Origin: an uncultured Pseudomonadota bacterium
Lineage (GTDB): Bacteria > Pseudomonadota > Alphaproteobacteria > Rs-D84
DNA length: 25,795 bases
Direction: 5' to 3'
Assembly (NCBI GenBank): GCA_947165335.1
Contig: CAMVAB010000005.1
Location: forward strand, 1-25,795
This document shows, piece by piece, positions 15,015 through 21,565 of the stretch. The first letter of the stretch is position 1, and every line of letters begins with the position of its first letter. The notes under the pieces are model-generated. The model was not told the origin of the DNA, searched no databases, and worked only from the letters and a program-made list of their open reading frames with translations. The translations under genes and the position numbers were made by a program.

Positions 15015-16125
15015 TAAAAATATAAAAATCTTTATTATCGCAGGTGAAGTATCCGGGGATGTTTTGGGTGCTAAAATTATGCGCGAAATGCATGATGTTG
15101 AATTTGTCGGAATTGGCGGTCAAAACATGGCAGATGCGGGGTTAAAGTCTTTGTTCCCTATTTCTGATATTGCTGTTATGGGCATCTTTGAAGTGTTGGC
15201 ACATGCAAGAACTTTAACGGCGCGAATCAAACAAACAGTGGACGCTGTGCTGACCGAAAAGCCCGATGTTGTCTTGACTATAGATTCTCCTGGTTTTGCA
15301 AAATCAGTTGTAAAAAATGTAAAAAAATCCGGTGTTTTAAAAAAAACAAAATTCTTTCATGTTGTTGCCCCTCAGGTTTGGGCATGGGGCGAAAAGCGTG
15401 CAAAAAAATATGCCGCCGTTTTTGATAAGTTATACGCATTTTTTGATTTTGAAAAACCGTATTTTACAAAATATGGACTGAAAACAATATCTGTGGGGCA
15501 CCCTATTGCAGATGGTCTTGATGCGTATAAACCAAATAACAAAAAAGAAAAAATAATTACTTTGGTCCCGGGCAGCCGTATGAGTGAAGTAAAAAAATTA
15601 TTACCATTGTTTCACAAAACAGTTGATGTGTTGGTAAGTGCCGGATATAAAAATTATAAATTTGTTATTCCTACTGTTGAAACAACCGATGAGTATATAA
15701 AAAATAATATCAAAGGTTGGACAACAAAACCGGAATTGGTTTTTGCTAAAAAAAGATATGATGTTTATGCAAATACATATATTGCCGTTGTTGCCAGCGG
15801 TACAGTTTCTGCTGAACTTGCAATAATGCACATACCAACAATCGTCGTGTATAAAATGAATCCATTAACGGTTTTACTAGCACGTATTTTATTAAAAATT
15901 AAATGGGCATCATTGGTAAATATTTTAATGAATAAAACTATATTTCCTGAATTATTGGGCAAAAATGCTACACCTGAAGCGATTGTTGAAATTTTACAAC
16001 AATTGACTTTGCCAAATGTGCGCAAAAACATGTTAGCTGAATTAAAGGCGGCTGATAAAAAATGGACGCACAATGGAAAAAATCCGGCATCTATAATCGC
16101 GAAAGATATTTTATCTTCAATATAA
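15001..16125 (+). CDS. lpxB: Lipid-A-disaccharide synthase
   Basis: Joins UDP-diacylglucosamine and lipid X into the lipid A disaccharide at the inner face of the inner membrane. From ATG 15001 it is 374 residues, typical for LpxB (GT19). Family marks: IIAGEVSGDVLGAKIM at the N-terminus, DSPGFAKSV, HVVAPQVWAWGEKRAKK near the middle, VGHPIADGL, LVPGSRMSEVKKLLP, and ASGTVSAELAIMHIPTIVVYK. The start overlaps the last 14 bases of lpxA. A longer frame opens with TTG at 14962, deep inside lpxA, and is rejected. The C-terminal LARILLKIKWASLVNILMN segment is hydrophobic and basic, as expected for a membrane-associated enzyme. It converges on the next gene with only 12 bases between the stops and no obvious terminator hairpin. 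Confidence 0.95.
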   Translation: MKRTNKNIKIFIIAGEVSGDVLGAKIMREMHDVEFVGIGGQNMADAGLKSLFPISDIAVMGIFEVLAHARTLTARIKQTVDAVLTEKPDVVLTIDSPGFAKSVVKNVKKSGVLKKTKFFHVVAPQVWAWGEKRAKKYAAVFDKLYAFFDFEKPYFTKYGLKTISVGHPIADGLDAYKPNNKKEKIITLVPGSRMSEVKKLLPLFHKTVDVLVSAGYKNYKFVIPTVETTDEYIKNNIKGWTTKPELVFAKKRYDVYANTYIAVVASGTVSAELAIMHIPTIVVYKMNPLTVLLARILLKIKWASLVNILMNKTIFPELLGKNATPEAIVEILQQLTLPNVRKNMLAELKAADKKWTHNGKNPASIIAKDILSSI

Positions 16126-16137
16126 TTTGATTGTTTT

Positions 16138-18777
16138 TTATCTCAAAGAAGCGCCCTTTGGAACGCTAGCATTTACGGTTTCTATTTCGGTGTCTTTTTC
16201 GGTTTCAGTTTCGTCTTCTAGTACTTTTACTTTTTTTGTACATTTTATTACATCGCCGTTATCTGATTTGGAAATATAAGCTAATGGGCATACTTTACCT
16301 TCTGAAGATATATTAATTTGTTGACACCAATCAGAATCGCTGTCTGCAGAACGCGAACCAACACAGATTTCAGGCGCTTTTGTTTCGTCAGCATAAGATA
16401 TGGCGCATAATAAACTGTCTGTGCAGATTTGGTCGTTTTCAGCAGAGCTATGATTGATTGTCGGTAACAAAGGTCTGCATGTTGCAATAGTGCCGTTTTT
16501 GCTTCGACGGCCGCCGTTTTCCCAGCATGAACACATCCCCCAAGATTGCGTGTCAACTTCAATAGAATAACTAGAAGGACACATGTTTTCTTGGGTCAAG
16601 AAATGATACCAATACACCAGTGAACGTTCAGAACTGTACACAGGATTCATATAAAATATGCTGTTAGGGTTATCGGAATCTATGCGACAAAAATCGTCAG
16701 ATTTATATCCGTATTGTTTTGCGTATTTGTATTCAACAAAATAACCACCAAGTCCATCACAATTATTACGCAGGTTGTCTAAAATCTTATAATACACTTC
16801 GGTTGCAATACCCGTAGGACGAATTGTACGAGTTGTATCTTTTCCAGGATTGTTTTGTGGTTCGTTTTCTGGATCTTCGTTCTTATCTTTTGCTGAATAC
16901 ACCACAATTGTTTCGTCGTTAGCGGTGTAAGAGTATTTATTAAACCCACCAAAAATTTCTTCGATTTTATCTTGATCGCATCCTGTTGTATTTTTAAGCT
17001 GTTGTGCGCATGGAGATACAATTATTTTTTCTCCGTTTTCTTCAAGTATGTTGCCAATCTGGTCTATTTCATACAAAGTGAACCAATCCAATGCTTTGCC
17101 GATATTGAAAAGACCACTTTGTGTATAATAGAAATTGTTATAACCCGTTCCGCCAAATTTATCAAAACATTGTTGAACAACAGCACGACATGCAGATGTT
17201 GAATCAGTTGATGTCTTGGTGGTAATGTATTGTTGAATCACATCTTTTTCAAACATAGCATTACATGATTCTATGTAATCAGAACACATTTTGTTTGTTA
17301 ATGAAATTGCAGCTGGTTTTAACAACAATGTTGAATCGCCAGTTAAATTCGCCATTGCATTCGCGATAGCAACATTTTGATTGTCATAACATGTTGCTAC
17401 TAAATCTAAACAACTTTGTTCAATTTGTTTAACTTTGTCTTGTTGGGCATAATAAATATCTATCAACGCACGATTTAAATATTCGTTCCAAACAAAATCG
17501 GCGTCTTCGCGGCATTTATCAAGAGAATCTTTTGCAAATTTCTTCGTTTTATTTTCAAAGAATTGAACAAACTGTTGATTTTTTTGAATGCCTGCCAATT
17601 TTTGATTGTTTATATCTGTATCAGCTTTATAGGTTAACAGTTTTCCCAAATCAGCAAAATTTGTAACCCCCGTAATTGGCGCCCCTGTGGTAACATCTAT
17701 GAATTGTCCATAATCAAGACATTTATGATAATTTGCGCCACAAACCTCTTCACTAAGAACGGCGTTTTCTACATTTGTCAAACAAGTTGCAATATCGTCA
17801 GAATTGTGTTTTTGCCGATTTTCAACACGTGCCAAATCAAGTAAGGCACTGTTTTCGTGCGTTGATGCTTTCAGTGATTTTTGTTGCTTTTGCAAAGCCG
17901 ATTCAACTGTATTACAGTCTTGTTCGATTGCCATCAAATATGCATTGACTGCTCGTTGTAATGATGCATTATTACAATCTTCTTGGACAGCATTTCTGCA
18001 TTTTGGGTAAACCGCTTTGTATAAAGTTGCGCCATTATAAGATGCAATAATTTGTCCTGAATCATCCATGCCAAACGCATTAGAAATATCTGCGCTTATA
18101 GTTATGCTGTTCAAATCTTTGTATTTGCCGCCAACATTTGTATCACCGCCTTTGATAGAATTCATAATTGCTTGTAATAACGCTTTCGAAGCGGATTTGT
18201 CTTCGGTTAAAGCATCTTCGCCTTCGGATGCGGTTTTCATGGCAATAGCCTGCTCTTTTGTTAGGCCGACAACATCAAGATTTTCAGTAAATTCGGTTAA
18301 TTGGTCAGTTGCGTTTTGGTAAACTTGAGCAATGTCTTGAAAGTCAAAGACTCTGTTGCTGCAAGAACATCTTCTGTAACTGTCGTTTTTTAATTGGCAA
18401 AATTGGTCCATGCATGTGAAAAATGCGGTTTTGCACTGTTCGTATGCAATACCAATTCGTGTTTCTGATTCTGTCGCGGCGCGTGTAGTGTTAACCGCTT
18501 TTTTAGCAACTGTTGCACGAGAGTTTGTTGATGTTCTTGTCGCAGTTGTTTTTGCTGCAACAGATGAACGTGGTGTCAGTACGGATACAGATTTTGCAGT
18601 TCTTGGCGTCGCAACGGTTTTTACTGCCTGACGCGAAGTAGTTGTTCGAGTGTTTTTTTGAGATGTTGTTATGTTATCGCTTTTTCCGCGAACGGCAGTA
18701 TTTTCGCCACGTACAGCACCCTGTGCATTAAAAGCACAGATGATAATTGAACAAATAAATAAAAGAATTTTCTTCAT
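16138..18777 (-). CDS. Large secreted cysteine-rich protein with C-x6-C repeats, unknown
   Basis: An 879-residue protein not assigned to any family I know. A Sec signal peptide (MKKILLFICSIIICAFNAQG) is followed by a basic Thr/Ser/Ala/Arg-rich stretch to about residue 108 that looks like a disordered linker or wall-binding region. The body has more than 30 cysteines. Five C-x6-C pairs recur: 115-122, 346-353, 456-463, 498-505 and 530-537, each in a helix-like context and mostly followed by a hydrophobic residue and Asp. The C-terminal third (about 680-860) is rich in Cys, Trp and Gly. The protein ends with a Glu/Thr-rich segment and SVPKGASLR. It is probably periplasmic or surface-exposed with many disulfides. 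It stands alone, convergent with lpxB. Confidence 0.85.
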   Translation of the reverse strand: MKKILLFICSIIICAFNAQGAVRGENTAVRGKSDNITTSQKNTRTTTSRQAVKTVATPRTAKSVSVLTPRSSVAAKTTATRTSTNSRATVAKKAVNTTRAATESETRIGIAYEQCKTAFFTCMDQFCQLKNDSYRRCSCSNRVFDFQDIAQVYQNATDQLTEFTENLDVVGLTKEQAIAMKTASEGEDALTEDKSASKALLQAIMNSIKGGDTNVGGKYKDLNSITISADISNAFGMDDSGQIIASYNGATLYKAVYPKCRNAVQEDCNNASLQRAVNAYLMAIEQDCNTVESALQKQQKSLKASTHENSALLDLARVENRQKHNSDDIATCLTNVENAVLSEEVCGANYHKCLDYGQFIDVTTGAPITGVTNFADLGKLLTYKADTDINNQKLAGIQKNQQFVQFFENKTKKFAKDSLDKCREDADFVWNEYLNRALIDIYYAQQDKVKQIEQSCLDLVATCYDNQNVAIANAMANLTGDSTLLLKPAAISLTNKMCSDYIESCNAMFEKDVIQQYITTKTSTDSTSACRAVVQQCFDKFGGTGYNNFYYTQSGLFNIGKALDWFTLYEIDQIGNILEENGEKIIVSPCAQQLKNTTGCDQDKIEEIFGGFNKYSYTANDETIVVYSAKDKNEDPENEPQNNPGKDTTRTIRPTGIATEVYYKILDNLRNNCDGLGGYFVEYKYAKQYGYKSDDFCRIDSDNPNSIFYMNPVYSSERSLVYWYHFLTQENMCPSSYSIEVDTQSWGMCSCWENGGRRSKNGTIATCRPLLPTINHSSAENDQICTDSLLCAISYADETKAPEICVGSRSADSDSDWCQQINISSEGKVCPLAYISKSDNGDVIKCTKKVKVLEDETETEKDTEIETVNASVPKGASLR

Positions 18778-18787
18778 CTCTTTATAA

Positions 18788-18817
18788 ATATTAGCAAATT
18801 TATAAAAACCAGAGCAA
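18788..18817 (-). promoter_or_regulatory. Possible promoter of the 879-residue protein gene
   Basis: Minus strand TTGCTC (18817-18812), 18-base spacer, TAATAT (18793-18788), ten bases from the ATG. It predicts a leader of only a few bases. AAAGAG lies immediately before the ATG. Confidence 0.35.
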
Positions 18818-18871
18818 GCAAAATCACATAGTTTTTACATAAAAATTTTAGATTTTTTTGTATTTTTCTTG

Positions 18872-18900
18872 TTGCAAAATATATTTAATTAAGTTATTAT
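18872..18900 (+). promoter_or_regulatory. Promoter of the tRNA cluster
   Basis: TTGCAA (18872-18877), 17-base spacer, TATTAT (18895-18900). The start point near 18907 gives a 5' leader of about ten bases before tRNA-Leu. Confidence 0.65.
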
Positions 18901-18916
18901 TCACTGTGCTTTAAAC

Positions 18917-19003
18917 GGGCATATGGCGGAATTGGTAGACGCGCTAGTTTCAGGTACTAGTGGTAGCGATACCTTGGAAGTTCGAGTCTTCTTATGCCCA
19001 CCA
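18917..19003 (+). tRNA. tRNA-Leu (anticodon CAG)
   Basis: Acceptor GGGCATA pairs with TATGCCC. Anticodon stem CTAGT/ACTAG encloses loop TTCAGGT, giving anticodon CAG (codon CUG). A long variable arm marks a class II tRNA. The 3' CCA is encoded (19001-19003). Confidence 0.96.
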
Positions 19004-19022
19004 TATGTTAAAGAGAGTTTTT

Positions 19023-19098
19023 GGGGTTGTAGCTCAGTTGGTAGAGCGCTGCGTTCGCAATGCAGAGGTCGTGAGTTCGAATCTCATCAGCTCCACCA
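19023..19098 (+). tRNA. tRNA-Ala (anticodon CGC)
   Basis: Acceptor GGGGTTG pairs with CAGCTCC, including two G-U pairs. Anticodon stem CTGCG/TGCAG encloses loop TTCGCAA, giving CGC (codon GCG). TGAGTTCGAATCTCA forms the T arm. CCA is encoded. Confidence 0.95.
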
Positions 19099-19142
19099 GT
19101 TATTTTGGAAACACGATACAAAATAATTGGTTATAAAGTCCT

Positions 19143-19229
19143 GGGGATATGGCGGAATGGTAGACGCTGAGGACTTAAAATCCTTTGATCATTGCGATCG
19201 TGTGGGTTCAAGTCCCACTATCCCCACCA
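19143..19229 (+). tRNA. tRNA-Leu (anticodon TAA)
   Basis: Acceptor GGGGATA pairs with TATCCCC. Anticodon loop CTTAAAA gives TAA (codon UUA). Long variable arm, T arm GTGGGTTCAAGTCCCAC, encoded CCA (19227-19229). Confidence 0.96.
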
Positions 19230-19240
19230 AAACTTGTGTG

Positions 19241-19261
19241 TCCGCGGCATGCGGATTTTTT
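19241..19261 (+). terminator. Probable terminator after tRNA-Leu(TAA)
   Basis: Stem TCCGC / GCGGA with a five-base loop and a six-T run. The stem is short, so some read-through into tRNA-Val is likely. Confidence 0.6.
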
Positions 19262-19271
19262 ATTAAGTTTT

Positions 19272-19348
19272 GGATGTGTAGCTCAGCTGGTTAGAGCACT
19301 ACGTTCACATCGTAGGGGTCGGCGGTTCAAGTCCGCCCACATCCACCA
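19272..19348 (+). tRNA. tRNA-Val (anticodon CAC)
   Basis: Acceptor GGATGTG pairs with CACATCC. Anticodon stem CTACG/CGTAG encloses loop TTCACAT, giving CAC (codon GUG). T arm GGCGGTTCAAGTCCGCC. CCA is encoded (19346-19348). Confidence 0.95.
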
Positions 19349-19352
19349 AAAT

Positions 19353-19382
19353 AAAAATGGGCGCATTTTGCGCCCTATTTTT
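19353..19382. terminator. Bidirectional terminator between tRNA-Val and the 562-residue gene
   Basis: Stem GGGCGCA (19359-19365) / TGCGCCC (19369-19375) flanked by an A-run on one side and a T-run on the other. It touches the stop codon of the convergent gene. Confidence 0.85.
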
Positions 19383-21069
19383 ATCGATTTAAAGTTCCGT
19401 TTATATTTGTTGTGATTATTTTTAACAATTCGTCTGTTTTTGTAAATTCAGGTATCATATTTTGTATTTTTTCTTTTTGAATTAAGACCTTGCGGACATC
19501 GTCGATTTCTTCGATTTGTTTTACAACATCCTTTTCGTTTGTCGCATGTTCTAATCCGCTTTTCACAGTTCTGTCTATTATTTCTATAACTGAATTTATG
19601 TATGTTTCAAGAGCGAAAACATCAGTTAAATCTTTTGGGATATTATCTCTGTTTATGGGTTTTTCTTGTTCGTCAACAACCTGTTCAATATGCTCTGTTT
19701 CTAGCATTTTACCGGAACGAATTTCCGCAATTTTTTCTTCTTGTTTTAATTCGTTTGTTTCTTGTTCGTCAACGAATGTTTTTACATTACCGTTTAATAA
19801 ATCTTCGATATCAAAATATTTTTCGTCCATGATTTTTTGTGGTGTAATCAGTTCTTCTTTGTCGTTCAAACAATCAGATGCCAACGTGCGCAATCTTTTA
19901 TATTCGTTTGCGCTTTTTGTTTTTGTGTGTTCCATTAAAACACCAGTGCATACAAGTATTTTGTCGTTTGGTAAATAGGCCCAAATGATGCGTTTGTTAT
20001 CTCTATAAAGGCGGTCTGTTATGCTTTGAACGACGCAGTTTACAAATTCTTTTTTCATATATGGAGAATTAGTTCTGGCATTAGTTGCAGGATTTATAAT
20101 TTGTAAATGCTTAGATGATGGTGTTTCTGGCACATTTGTATTAACAGAATTTATAGTTTCCAAGATAAATTTTTGTGTTTCTTCATTTTTTCCACAGGCT
20201 TTGCATATTTCTGTCCATAAATTTCTTGGGATGTATTTTTTTATAGCAACAGACATTATGGTGTTTTTTTGTGGTTCTGGTTGTTTAAGTTTTTTTAGTT
20301 CTCTTTGAGACATTGGTTTTTCCTGTTTTTCGGATCCGGTTTCAGATTTTGCCGCTGTTTTATACCCTTTTGTCAGGTTTTTAATTATTTCAGGAATTTT
20401 GGAACGCGGAAAACAACAAACAACAGAATTTGTTTCTGTATCAAAACGAATGGTTTTTTCAAGTCGTAACATTTGTTTTCGAACCACTCTTTTTAACTCT
20501 GTTTCAAGCAATCCCAAAGCTTTAAGCGATTGGTCGTTTGCGCAAATTGTTAAAAGTTCTTTGTCGTCGCAAAAATCTTCTGTTTTTATTGGATATTCTG
20601 ATGTAATTGGTTTGGCTTCTTCTTTTGGTTCAGGTGTTTGTTTCTTTGCTGGACGCGAAAAATCTATATCAATATAAATTTTTCTTTTGCTGAACTGTTC
20701 GTCTATAATGTCTTGGTCTATTTTTATTTTTGCAGGCTTTATTTCCAAATATTCGTCCAGTGTTTTGCTTTTTTTCTTGTTTCCTGTGACGACAATATTT
20801 GGATATCTGCGTTTAAAAAGCAATGCATCAGCCAACATTTTTGGGTCTTTTGTGATGTTTTCAAGCACAGAATCTGCGATAATAATTTTTTTGACACCCT
20901 TTTGAATTCTGCCATTAAAAAATCCCAAATCAGATATAACGCCGGCACAATTTATTTCCTTTATCGCTTTTGGAAAAACAAAAGTTTGCGTTAAATCTTG
21001 AGCATTCACAGCAAAAACTTTGTTGCTGGTTCTTATCAAAGATACGCTTTTTTCAGTATTTGTCGCCAT
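19381..21069 (-). CDS. 562-residue cytoplasmic protein, unknown, multi-domain
   Basis: I do not recognise this protein. It lacks a signal peptide and membrane helices. An apparent alpha/beta segment fills about residues 1-100 (with KKIIIADSVLENI and YPNIVVTG as strand-like pieces). A charged linker with Pro/Lys/Glu follows (134-160), then a helical segment (165-225) containing an adjacent cysteine pair (VVCCF), another linker (225-275), a second globular segment (275-400, including IIWAYLPNDKILVCTG), an acidic Glu/Gln-rich linker (430-475), and a helical C-terminus (478-562). Ribosome-binding site AAAAGG lies before the ATG. It is the only non-secreted orphan in this part of the window and sits between the tRNA cluster and the secreted-protein operon, with separating terminators on both sides. 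Confidence 0.8.
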   Translation of the reverse strand: MATNTEKSVSLIRTSNKVFAVNAQDLTQTFVFPKAIKEINCAGVISDLGFFNGRIQKGVKKIIIADSVLENITKDPKMLADALLFKRRYPNIVVTGNKKKSKTLDEYLEIKPAKIKIDQDIIDEQFSKRKIYIDIDFSRPAKKQTPEPKEEAKPITSEYPIKTEDFCDDKELLTICANDQSLKALGLLETELKRVVRKQMLRLEKTIRFDTETNSVVCCFPRSKIPEIIKNLTKGYKTAAKSETGSEKQEKPMSQRELKKLKQPEPQKNTIMSVAIKKYIPRNLWTEICKACGKNEETQKFILETINSVNTNVPETPSSKHLQIINPATNARTNSPYMKKEFVNCVVQSITDRLYRDNKRIIWAYLPNDKILVCTGVLMEHTKTKSANEYKRLRTLASDCLNDKEELITPQKIMDEKYFDIEDLLNGNVKTFVDEQETNELKQEEKIAEIRSGKMLETEHIEQVVDEQEKPINRDNIPKDLTDVFALETYINSVIEIIDRTVKSGLEHATNEKDVVKQIEEIDDVRKVLIQKEKIQNMIPEFTKTDELLKIITTNINGTLNR

Positions 21070-21151
21070 TTTTAACCTTTTTGATATTTTGTTGTTTTAT
21101 AATAAAATAGCACTAAATATTATTTTTGTCAATAAAAATGACCAAAAAACA

Positions 21152-21173
21152 ACCACCCTATTTTGTGGGTGGT
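21152..21173 (-). terminator. Terminator of the secreted-protein operon
   Basis: Stem ACCACCC / GGGTGGT followed on the minus strand by a TTGTTTTTT run, ten bases after the stop at 21184. Confidence 0.85.
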
Positions 21174-21183
21174 CTTAACGGTT

Positions 21184-21501
21184 TTAACGTAACCCTTTTC
21201 CTTTGCAACATGCGCTTGCAGCGGATTTCCAGTTGGAATATTCGGCGCTTGGAGCGCGCAAATCATGCCATGGCTGCCACGAATTACAATTTGATTTTTT
21301 ATCTGGCCCGGTGCATTTCACATATCTGCGCAATGAACAGGTTTCATCGGACAATTTGCCAGTATCTGTTGTGCATTTTACAATAACGTTTTGGTTTTTT
21401 GCGTCATCTTTGCCAAAATCTTTCGTAGCTAAAACCTGATAAGCTGATGCGTTAACAACAATTGAAAAAACAGCAATTATAGAAAACAAAATCTTTTTCA
21501 T
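21184..21501 (-). CDS. Small secreted six-cysteine protein, unknown
   Basis: A 105-residue precursor with a clear Sec signal peptide (MKKILFSIIAVFSIVVNASA, cleavage after residue 20). The mature protein of about 85 residues has six cysteines (43, 55, 63, 72, 98, 99) and four tryptophan or aromatic clusters (NSWQPWHD, YSNWKS), and ends in CCKGKGLR. It should fold as a small disulfide-bonded domain in the periplasm or outside the cell. I chose ATG 21501 because AAAGGATT lies about eight bases upstream and the signal peptide begins there; the frame extends to 21684, overlapping the preceding gene, but that part is Lys/Asn-rich and implausible. It is the last gene of the run that starts with the prepilin peptidase. 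Function unknown. Confidence 0.75.
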   Translation of the reverse strand: MKKILFSIIAVFSIVVNASAYQVLATKDFGKDDAKNQNVIVKCTTDTGKLSDETCSLRRYVKCTGPDKKSNCNSWQPWHDLRAPSAEYSNWKSAASACCKGKGLR

Positions 21502-21565
21502 TTGTAATCCTTTGGTCCCTTGTGCATAAATTATAAATATTTTTCTTAAAAAAACAACAAGGTTT

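Noticed and set aside
18923..19126. Open frame of 67 codons on the + strand over the tRNA cluster
   Set aside because: It reads through tRNA-Leu and tRNA-Ala; the apparent protein is a translation of tRNA sequence.
19185..19415. Open frame of 76 codons over tRNA-Leu(TAA) and tRNA-Val
   Set aside because: Same reason: tRNA sequence read as protein, crossing two terminators.
19490..19978. 162-codon + strand frame opposite the 562-residue gene
   Set aside because: Ser/Phe/Cys-rich complement of a Glu/Lys-rich coding strand; no ribosome-binding site and no family signature.
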